Positions 12,399 through 23,142 of a stretch of 64,000 nucleotides of DNA are shown here, piece after piece. A program made the position numbers and the translations under genes. A model generated the notes under the pieces. That model made no database searches. It was not told the DNA's origin and worked only from the letters and a program-made list of their open reading frames with translations. How positions within the stretch are numbered: the stretch's first letter is position 1; every line of letters starts with the position of its first letter. The stretch is from Cranoglanis bouderius (Eukaryota; Chordata; Actinopteri; Siluriformes; Cranoglanididae): assembly GCA_023630585.1 (NCBI GenBank), contig CM042551.1:3695001-3759000 (forward strand). Direction: 5' to 3'.

Positions 12399-12480
12399 GG
12401 CTTCAGCTGGGCTTCAGCTGGGCTCGGCTCGGCTCGGCAGGGCTCGGCTGGACTCGGCTCGGCTCGGGCTCGTGTAGCAA
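12399..12480 (-). promoter_or_regulatory. dnm2: dnm2 5' leader with GGCTC/GAGCC pentanucleotide repeats
   Basis: Just upstream of the dnm2 start codon are two copies of CTTCAGCTGGG and then seven to eight imperfect GGCTC units, which read GAGCC in the dnm2 transcript. The block is very GC-rich compared with its surroundings and probably lies in the 5' untranslated leader. It is an unstable-looking short tandem repeat. The transcription start is not visible. Confidence 0.6.
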
Positions 12481-13071
12481 GGTGCTCGGGTTACTTCCAA
12501 GTTCCACCCTTTAATCACTTTCAGTCATCGGTCTGTCACTGAAAACACATAACTTAAATAACTTAAGGGAAACTAACAATCATTTGCTATTCGCAAACGT
12601 TACTGTGTGCGCGTTTAAAAAGGTTAATTAAGAGGTTAATTTAACATTAGTCAATCGGCGTTTCAAAAAAAAAAAAAAAAAAACTCACAAAACAAAAAAA
12701 CTTCCAGCGACCATCCGGTCAGGCGACATCCGACTCTCTGCCGGTGACTTTAAGCCCCGCCCCCTGTCATGCTGACAGCCCGAACAAGGATTGGTCCTTT
12801 CGAATGCTTCCGGGTTTGATTCTTTCTTCCCATTGGTTCACTCCTCGCTCAAGCGCAAGCCGTGCGCAACACGATTGGTCAACTGAACTGCCAACCTCAC
12901 ATTACTTACATTACTATACTTCAGTTCAAATCTAGCATGGTTTAGTTCATTTTTCTTTTCTTTTTTCTTTTCTCTTCTTTTCTTTTTTATTTATTTATTT
13001 TTATTATTATTATTGTGCCAGTAAGATCACAATAACACATCAACAAGCCAGGAGAACAGGGAGGAAGAATA

Positions 13072-13072
<1 letters not shown>

Positions 13073-13124
<52 letters not shown>
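13073..13124. repeat. (AAT)n microsatellite
   Basis: About seventeen triplets, between the two divergent promoters. Confidence 0.95.
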
Positions 13125-13126
<2 letters not shown>

Positions 13127-14100
13127 TATGTGCAATAAACTCAAAATAACTTTTAAGCTCATATTTGAAGACCAAAAAGAGAGTTCTGCACTTTGAGAAT
13201 TTACATTTATGAATTTTGAAGAAAAAGGTACTATTTATTTTTTCATACTTCAGAAAACCAAAAATTACAATTCTATAAGTAGCAAGATTTCTACCTCTTA
13301 ATCAGAGATCTCTTTGAAGCCATAAGTGCCTTAATTCTTAAAAACAGTGTCCTTCCTTTCGCTAAAATAAACAAGAATAGTGTTGACATTTGAATTATGA
13401 TATGCAAGAATACAAATAAACAGAAAACATAGACTATGTTTTACACAAAAAAATAAATGAGATGATAAGTTTGCCCTGAAAACAGCTTTTTTAAGGTTGC
13501 TGTCCCTACTAAACTGTTCTATTATCATGAGCATACATAAAGGATCTTTATTTATTTCATTAAGATGCTTTTTTTTTTTTTTTTTTTTTTTTAGGTTAGA
13601 GACATTTAAGATGACTCAAGTATTAGTTCATATTCAGTTAAAAGTAAAATAATAAAATCCTCTGTCTTGTAAACTGTTAAACTAAGAATGACATTTTCAA
13701 ACTTTCAAAGAAATGTTTGAAAGAATACGAGATATGATGACCATAATCAATTTTCTAATTCGGTTTGTATAAATGCAGTACAAATCCCACACGAGAGAGA
13801 AATATCTTTTGTGTGGAGACCACAAAAGGAGCACAAATGCAAAGTCTATTATAATGTGTTTATAGGATAACACCTGTTACCTGACATATAACACGAGTCA
13901 CGTCATTTCTTTTACTTTGTATTTAAAAAAAAATGTATATATATTTCTAAGACAGGAATTAATTTGTTTCTTTTTCAGTCGATATTGTCTACAGTTTTGT
14001 TGTAATAAAATCTAATTTTAAAGATAACATATTTTACCAAAATTAGTATCTAAATTACTGAGAAATGGAACAACTTAAGGAAATCCTTTAAAACCCTTTC

Positions 14101-14101
<1 letters not shown>

Positions 14102-14155
<54 letters not shown>
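14102..14155. repeat. (AAT)n microsatellite
   Basis: About eighteen triplets, about 60 bp upstream of the qtrt1 CCAAT cluster. Confidence 0.95.
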
Positions 14156-14477
14156 TTGTATTGTTTAGCGAACTACTTCCTGGTATATTTCACGTGATCT
14201 CGTCTCCTGCGCTCTGATTGGCTGGTTGTTCACACCTACAAAGGCCGTTAAAAATCTCATTCAAACTTACAACTATCTTATGTATACATTTTCTCATTAT
14301 ATTAGAAATATACATATTTCCATTTTTATATTTCGAAGAAGAGAAGAGAAAAGAAGAGAAGAGAAGAGCAACTCCAGCCAATCCACGTTCAGGAAAGGAG
14401 ATTTCAGCCAATCAGCGCAAGGGAGGCGGGGCTTAGGAGGGAATACGGATATTGAATTAAGCTGAGTGCTTTTCAAA

Positions 14478-14762
14478 ATGGCGGCGCCCGCAGAAGAGAG
14501 TGGCACATGCGAGTGTAAATCCGACATGGCAGTTGTTAAAGCGGTTTCCTCGGCTTTCCCGCTTGCTCTCCGGATCGTAGCGGAGTGTCCGGTGAGCAAG
14601 GCGCGGGCGTGTGTGCTCACTCTTCCCCACGGCAGCGTTAACACGCCGGTGTTCATGCCGGTGGGCACGCAGGGCACCATGAAGGGAATCACCGCGGAGC
14701 AGCTGGAACAGCTGGACTGTCACATCTGCCTCGGGAACACGTATCACCTGGGCATGAGACCG
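14478..14762 (+). CDS. qtrt1: qtrt1 exon 1 (residues 1-95)
   Basis: It starts at an ATG with A at -3 and G at +4. It encodes the N-terminus and the conserved TPVFMPVGTQGTMKGIT and CLGNTYHLGMRP stretches. The donor GTACGT follows a complete codon (phase 0). Confidence 0.95.
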
Positions 14763-16159
14763 GTACGTGAATGAAATCTCAGTGCAGACTCTACAGGTTG
14801 TACCATAACATAGCAGGGCTGAGTCCTTCCTGTCAGGGCTGAGTCCTTCCTGTATTTTCAGAGATAAAGAAACATCAATATAAGGTTTGTAGAGTTGTAG
14901 CATCTACATCAGATTAGTTGCCTTGTCTTAAAGCAGATTATTTTGCGGAGCTGAGTGCGAAAGCACCACCAAAAGACATAAAAAAAAGACCGAATGGTAC
15001 GGAGAAACGAGAAGCGATTCTGGGGCTGATTTCTTTCTAGCACAGAGTGGCTAAAATCTGATCTCAGCAGTGAAATTATTAGGGTTGAACGATGCATTAT
15101 ATCACAGCGCCTCACTGAGGGGATAAAAATAATGATGAGGGGCCAAAACCATTACGCAGACACACACTTAATCAGATAAACAGCTGCATTCATGATTTGT
15201 GTTTCAAGTCATGAATGTTTCCTCCGAATACTAAACACGGTAAGCAGAAAACTTATAAAACCTTCATTCAAACCAAGAAAACACTAAATATACAGTTCTG
15301 CTGTCTGTCCTTGTGTGTGATTTGTACTTTGATTGGACGACGTGTGTTTAGTCTATCTACTTTTAGTTTCTCCTCCAAAGGCATCATCACGGATGATGAA
15401 TAAATAACAAGCATGATGAGTAAATCGCACGTGTTTTTCACCTGCGACTGTATTTCAGACGCACTTTCGCTGTCACTGTTGTTGATGTGTTATCGGATCT
15501 TTGGTACGTGTCACTCGGTGTAGTCATCCTCTCAATCACTTATAGAAAGAAATCAGCCCCAGGGTCACTTCTCGCGTCTTCATACAGTTCTGTGTGTTTT
15601 TCATGCAACCTTTGGTGCCACAATAAGTAAAAAAAAATCAACTTTTCAACAAAGTCCCCATGAAATCAAAACTGAAGTTTTGTGACATTTAGTATGAATA
15701 TCTCAGCTTTAAGGTTAAATATAAGCTAGTGTGCTCCGAAACATTGACAAAATCCGCATTTAAAAGATGTACGCATTCAAAATTTACGGTCTCTCAATAC
15801 GGATCAACCATTTTGATGACATCATTCTGCACGTCAGCATCTCATCAGATTTTCTGTCCAATCAAACGCTCTCTAGAATCTGAAGTGTCCCGCCCCCGAC
15901 ATTATAAAAATCCATGGTACTAACTGTCAAGTACAGCAAGTACTGTCAAGTAAACGCTATCGACTATTTAAAAAGGGGGAGGAGCCACTCGATATGTCTC
16001 GCCCTGACTTCCTGTTTCAGTGGAAATTAGGTCGAATAATGCTGCGCATTTCAGTGCACTTCGTGGGATTTTAATGTGTTCTTTCCTTGGAGGAGAAGGC
16101 TTCTCCCTGCTTTTATTACAGCTCCTTGTTTTATTTATTCTTGCTTTTCCTGTTTTTAG

Positions 16160-16218
<59 letters not shown>

Positions 16219-18748
16219 GCAGGGTCCTGAGCTGATCGAGAAAGCCAACGGCCTGCACGGATTCATGAACTGGAAACGAAACCTCCTGACGGTAAGATCA
16301 CCGCACCGCTGTGCTTTCCATCCCTTCTCCTGTCTTATCCCTGTGCTGCACATTTCACTGCTCGTCTTCTTCCAACACCTCCATCTTAACCTCATGAGGG
16401 GGACATCCTTTAAATATAACGGCGTGAGTACTGTGTTTAGAAATGCGTAGGAAAATTGGTTTGGCGAAAGCTTACCCTACAGTACATTTAAAACGCATTA
16501 AAAGTCGGTTACAGTGTAAGAATCCGTCGAAGACGAAGACTAAATCTCTGGATAAGGGTGTCAAATACCTGTAAAGGTAAATCTAGAGGTTTAACACGAA
16601 GTTTAGACATTTATTTTGGTGGAGAAGACCCGAGACCACTTGACTTTAATTGACTTTTGATTGATTGTTGCTGTTGTTGTTGCAGTTCACCTTCCAGGCT
16701 ACAGGGGGCTCTCAAAATTACAGACTGCTCCTTTAAATAAATGGCACCGTTAGGAATTGCGACAGTTTTAAAAAAAAAAAACAAAAAACCGTAACTTCCC
16801 TTTCCTCCTGTCAGGACAGCGGAGGTTTTCAGATGGTGTCTCTGGTGGAGCTGTCCGAGGTGACGGAGGAGGGAGTCCTGTTCCGCTCACCGTACGACGG
16901 AAAGGAGATCCTGCTCACCCCCGAGCAGTCCATCGGCATCCAGAACAGCCTCGGTACCTGTTCAGCTCATCCTCATCGCCTTTATACGGACAGAGTGTTG
17001 AAGTAACGCACAGGTCCTCGATCCAGACCACGAGAACCCCGAACGTGACCGTTTAAAATGTTACGTTTGTTTTTTGTTTTTTTTTAATACACAAAGACAT
17101 TTGAGTACTAAAATAAAGCAAAAACCATAAATTTAAATAAATTTGTAAAGATAACCCTCACGCACACTTAACCGCACATCGTATTTATTAGTGACAAGAG
17201 GCAGAGCGACTGTGAAGTGGCCGGGGCGAGTGACGAGAAAAAAGTTGAACAGAATGTAATTCTATTATATTTATTAATATTTACAATCTAGTGTTATTTT
17301 TCAATACAATACAAACGCAAGTGCTGGTTTTGGTTTTGCGTATAATGTATCTGTGCGTCTACTTTAAAGGTAAAATGGGCAGGAAGGCCTCTGATTTGTG
17401 GTTCTCTGGGTGGTTTTGCATACATACATTATGTAGCTGGCTGTGTCGTTTGTGCAACCATATCACACTAGCCAGATGCTACCCTTGTAACCACGGAAAC
17501 TGGTAAATCAAGCACTGAAAGCAGTGCAGCAGAGGTTTCAAAAAGTAAAATAAGGATTTTTGCGACAAAAATTATTTATTTATTTTTTTTAAAATCATGT
17601 GTTTTCATGTCACAGTTGTGCAAGTCCATATCACTTCCCTGTTTTCTTCAGTATGGTGAAAATCTAGAGCAGGAACGTTCCAGAAACGGTGTAGTCCTTG
17701 TCCAAGACTGTAAGGCTTGGATTGAGAAGCTCAGAGTTAACGTGATGCCGCTTTCTTTTTCGCAAAGTTTAGTGGACGCTAGTACACGTTAAATCATTCG
17801 AGCTGATCGAGTTAGAAGTGAGCATGTCCTCGTTTATTTTTGGGTTTCTGTACAGGCTCGGACATCATGATGCAGCTGGACGACGTGGTCAGTAGCACGG
17901 TGACGGGGCCGAGGGTGGAGGAAGCCATGCGTCGCTCCGTGCGCTGGCTGGACCGCTGCATCTCGGCCAATAAAAATCCACATCGGCAAAACCTGTTCGG
18001 CATCATTCAGGGGGGCCTTAATGCGGAGCTGCGCAGGGCGTGTTTGGACGGTGAGTCCCTCTGCCGCCTTTTTATTCGACGTCCGCCCGCATTCTGAATT
18101 CATCTCGAAGCCCATGTAGGAGAACAGCTTAGGGTTAACAAAAATAACTAGGTCCCCAGAATTACACACACGAAGAAACAAGGACGCGCGGTGACCAAGA
18201 ACGTGAACCGGAAATGTATATACGGCATAACTGACTGAAAAACGAGACACGGGAGAAATAGTTAGAGTAGACTGAACAGGACGCAAGGACGTATATGAAA
18301 CTGAAACAATAACAAAAGCGAACTAGGAACGGGACGTGTAGTGCATAATAATCTCCCTCTTCTAACGGGGAGAGAAGGAAGAAGGTCCTGGACCACTAAG
18401 CACGATGTCCACGGGGACTGGAGGAAGAACGTCGTCATCCTGACCTGAGGCGAAGGTGGAGCCATGAGGTCTATACCAGAGCGATGATGAATTCAGGAGG
18501 TAGGATGTTCTCACCAGACGCAGGACACGGGAGACCGAAGGTGGTGCGACGGCGTCCTCAGTGAAGACAGGAGGTGTAGTCACCCGCTTGCTCTGGAGAA
18601 AGCCATGCGCACGATTTCATGACGCCCTGTGACGTCAGCTTCTCGCAGGAATAACGCAAATACGGCACCAATCGACAAATTAGCAAAAGAATCACTAAAC
18701 ACATCAATATAAACATATTTAATGTGCTTCAGGGTGGAATGTTCCTTT

Positions 18749-18779
<31 letters not shown>

Positions 18780-21700
18780 CTGTGTGTCTGCGTGTCTGCA
18801 TCTGCATTTGCATGATGGCTTTCATCCTACAGAGATGACGAAGAGAGACGTGCCCGGCTTCGCCATCGGCGGTCTGAGTGGCGGAGAGGAGAAGGACGAC
18901 TTCTGGAAGATGGTGACTCTCAGCACAGACCACCTGCCCAGAGAGAAGCCTCGCTACCTGATGGGAGTCGGGTAAAAACTCGCTTCCTTGTTTATACAAC
19001 CTTCCAAATGTAGCTGGTATGAAGCAGGTGCTGCACTCGCTCATGTGCAAAATGGCAGTTAGCACCAGCTGGAATTGAAACGTTACCTTCAGGACACAGT
19101 CAGACGTCTGAATAAAACCAGGTGGGATTTCCTCACAGCTCACGGTTTGATTGACAGCCTCCTGCCACCGGTTAGACGTCCTGCTTAGTGGTGGCCGTAT
19201 TGGCGCACGTGAACGTTTACTACCATCTTAGATTCGCTGGATGTGCAGCATTTTAACGTGTGTGAGCATAATTAGGTGTGTTTTTACGGCAGGAACTCAA
19301 ACGTGAGGCTTCTCCTCTAGACCAGCGTGTTCCTGAAATCCCAATACTGAAGGACTCTAGAATGGCATATATTTCTCACATGCTGGAACTCCTAGAGGGC
19401 ATTTAATCTCAATTTCTTACATGTAGGGGCACCTGTAGGGCACTGCATCATGTATTCTCCACCAGAAGGGCTTCCTAGAGGGCACGCCATGTTTTCCTGC
19501 TTTTTAAGGGAGCCTATAGGGCACTGCATCATGTGTTCTCCACCAGAAGAACACCCATTAGGGCATTTCATGTTTTCTTGCACGTAGGGGAGCTTATAGG
19601 ACACTGCGTCGTGTGTTCTCCACCAGAAGGGCACCCTAGAGGGCACGTCATCATGTTTTCTCACATTTGAGGGAGCCCATAGGGCACTGCATCATGTGTT
19701 CTCCACCAGAAGGGCTCCCTAGAGGGCACATCATCATGTTTTCTCGCATTTAAGGGAGCCTATAGGGCAATGCATCATGTGTTCTCCACCAGAAGGACAC
19801 CCATTAGGGCATTTCATGTTTTCTTGCATGTAGGGGAGCTTATAGGACACTGCATCATGTGTTCTCCACCAGAAGGGCTCCCTAGAGGGCACATCATCAT
19901 GTTTTCTCGCATTTAAGGGAGCCTATAGGGCACTGCATCATGTGTTCTCCACCAGAAGGACACCCATTAGGGCATTTCATGTTTTCTTGCATGTAGGGGA
20001 GCTTATAGGACACTGCATCTTGTGTTCTCCAGTGGAAGGGCAACCCTACAGGGCATTTTTTTTTTTTTCTGTTTTCTTGTATGCATAGGAGCATCTAGGG
20101 CACTGCAGTGGTTAATTTGGCTTTGAACTTGGGTTTGAATTAAGGTTTGAATTTGGATTGTGATGGCACACACTGGCATTAACAAGTTTAAAGGTTACTT
20201 CATGGATTGGAGCAGCGGATAGGCTTAATGTTTTGTGGCGTTACATGTCGTTTCTTCTGAACACACATTTACTGATGGTTTTTGTGTGTGTTGCAGCTAC
20301 GCCGTGGACCTGGTGGTGTGTGTCGCTCTGGGCTGTGACATGTTCGACTGCGTTTTCCCGACTCGCACAGCTGTACGTCTTTTTATCCCGAATCTTGTAA
20401 ACGATTTTCACGTTCGCTGAATATAATGCTCTTTAGAAATGTTGCCATAAATCTAGTTTTCACACTGTTCAGTACAGGAAATAATGTTATAATATCTTCT
20501 CAAAAATCGTTCTGAGTATCGATTTGAATATTGAAGTGCAATTCAACTGCCCCAGCTATAAATACCGCACATCTAATATCATCGCACTACAATTATAAAA
20601 ATGCTGTAATACTGCTGCTTATATTTCTACGTTGTTTACACTGTTTGCGTTGCCAAACAGAAATACACACTATTTATGTTAGTGTACTTACTGTATAAAC
20701 CAACTGTTAACGACCGTATTGTAGATGTATCCGGTGAGGACGTTGCAGTTTAATTGCATTGTACTTGTACAGTGGCAATAAAGATATTGTATCCTTCTCT
20801 GATTTTAACTGAGATAACCATCACATTGTTGCAGAGATTTGGCTCAGCCCTGGTTCCTTGGGGTTCTCTGCAGATCAAACAGAAACAGTACGCGAAGGAC
20901 TTCCAGCCCATAGACCCCGAGTGCGAGTGTCCGACCTGCAAGAGGTAGGAATTTCTGCGGTTTTCATCATCGCCTGTTGTCAGAGTTTCACTCTCTGAAA
21001 CTTCACTCGATTGCTTTCTATGTGGCTTCTCCTTCAGAAAATCGGTTCAGAAATTGGAATGAAGACGAAAGCGTCCCCCCCCCCCCCCCAAGAGATAGTA
21101 TTTATTATAAGAAGTTTATTACAAGATACTAAATCGCTAAATGATTTCTGAGTCTCTCCAAATGATTACTTTCTTTAAATTATTACTTTAGTCTTTTGTT
21201 ATTATGAGAAACTCTTAGTATACTATTATGTAGGATCTTTTTCTAAGAAACATTTTGAATGAATGAATGAATAAAAAAAATTGCATAACTTATTATAACA
21301 TTATTTAGATTCTCTAAATGATTGCTCAGTATTTTGTTATAATAAGAAACTTTCTGTATTTTATTTAGTTTCTCTAAATTAGAACTTAGTGTTTTGTTAT
21401 TAAAAGAGACTTTATCTCATTATTACTTAGAGTTTGTTTCTAAGAGGATCTTTATTAATTAATGCTTGTGTATTTTATAAGAAACTCCAAATTATTATTT
21501 AGTTTCTCAAAATTGTTGCTTAGTATCTTTTATAAGAAACTTTTCTCTAAACTACTTCTCTGTCTTGTTAATGTTAGAAACGTTCTCTAACTCATTACTT
21601 GTTTATTTTATCTAAATTGTTACTTTGCATTCGGCTGCTTCCCGTCTGGCTTCTCGTTCGGAAATGGGGTCCGAGTCCCTCGATCATTTTAGAGCCGATT

Positions 21701-22638
21701 TTCCTCTGAATATTCCCGTTCGCTCTGACCTTTATCAGTGTGCGCGGAAAGATTTTTGTATTACTTCATCCCTCTGCTAACGTGATTTTTATTTTCTCCT
21801 CCTGTGAACGGCAGACACAGTCGAGCTTATCTGCACGCGCTGTTTAAGAGCGACACCGCCGCCATGCACCACATCACCATCCACAACATCTCCTACCAGG
21901 TACCGACTAATAAGACGCGAATAACACACACAAACACACTGTTGTTTTTTTATTGTAGTTTTATTAGTGACATGAAATTGTAGGTCTTGTCCTGCTGCGT
22001 TCATTTCTATTTATTTCCCTCTTTTCTGCCACTCGTTATTGAGATACTTAATCATTTTTTTTTTCCTTCTTGAGACAATCCATAATGCTTTCTTATTGTA
22101 ATACTATGAAATTTGAAGATTTATTTATTTATTTATTTTTTTAAAAACACAACAACGTGTTCGTAAAACTAATTCTCAAAATTATCATCAATCTCTCGTT
22201 CTGCTAAAGTTATTCAGTTATCGCTCCATTTATCCTAATACTATTAATAATGGGACCTTGATATTATGACTCAGTGCAGTGTCATAGTTTCTCTATAAAA
22301 GTTTATCAAAATAATTATGTATCATCTCAATAAGGATAAAGTTTCCCGTAAGTATTACGTAGCATCTCAAAAAAAAAACAAAAAAAGAAAAGAAAAGTGG
22401 GTTTCTCAAACCGAAATTATTAGTAGAGTCATAGTCATAGTATCTCATAGTGGTGTCTTAGCATCTTTAAATAATTAAAGTTGTTAGTATCTCAATAAAG
22501 AAGGGTTCTCAAAATGATTATGCAGGATAATATGTGGTGATGTCTTACTGTTTCATAATAATGAACTTTTCTTGAAATTATTATATTAGTAAGTCATAAT
22601 AATGTGAGTTTCTCTAAATGACTCTTTGGTATCGCAAC

Positions 22639-22684
<46 letters not shown>

Positions 22685-23104
22685 TTTGAGGGGTTTGGTC
22701 ATCATGATGAGATTTTTCAGAATTATTTAGTATCTCGTTTAAATTTTCTTTTCATTATGAATTTGTATTTCAAATTACCATCCCCCCTCCCCCCTCCCCC
22801 CCCCCCAAGATATTACTTATCATAAGAAAGGTTCACTAAATTATTACTTAGTAAAACCTCCTCTAGATTACCTAGATTACTTCTAAGTTTATTACAAGAC
22901 ACTTTCTCCAAAGGATTATTTTCTCTAAATTATTACTTTTTATTATGAGAAATTGTGTTAGTATACTTTTATGATTATGTAGGATCTTTTTCTCGGAGTC
23001 TGAAGGAATAAACATAAAAAAAAGAAAGAAAGAAAATTGCTTATCTTATTATAAGAATCTCTCTCTAACTTATTTAGTTTCTGTAAATGATTACTTTTAC
23101 TTAC

Positions 23105-23142
<38 letters not shown>

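Larger units (their letters stand above)
12399..14477. promoter_or_regulatory. divergent dnm2-qtrt1 intergenic promoter region
   Basis: The two start codons are 2.08 kb apart and face away from each other. Near dnm2 there is a GC box in CCCCGCCCCC near 12755-12764, plus three inverted CCAAT motifs (ATTGG) near 12790, 12831 and 12873. Near qtrt1 there is ATTGG near 14216, CCAAT near 14379 and 14409, and a GC box in GGAGGCGGGGC near 14424. No TATA box stands out at either end, as expected of housekeeping promoters bound by NF-Y and Sp1-type factors. The middle (13000-14160) is AT-rich and holds two (AAT)n tracts and poly(T), with no gene. Confidence 0.6.
14763..16222 (+). other. qtrt1: qtrt1 intron 1
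   Basis: This 1460-bp intron holds a 20-bp perfect tandem duplication at 14814-14853 (CAGGGCTGAGTCCTTCCTGT twice). It also holds a copy of repeat family R2 at 15655-16075, and a long (GT)n tract that runs almost into the acceptor. No coding sequence is seen. Confidence 0.9.

Noticed and set aside
14466..14903. Minus-strand frames opposite qtrt1 exon 1
   Set aside because: Shadows of the GC-rich first exon of qtrt1.
19392..20185. Minus-strand frames with repeated CPxGxxSGGEHMMQCP-like segments
   Set aside because: Although it looks like a repeat protein, it is the intron 5 minisatellite of qtrt1 read backwards; frames break when unit length changes, and no start context or splice sites are present.
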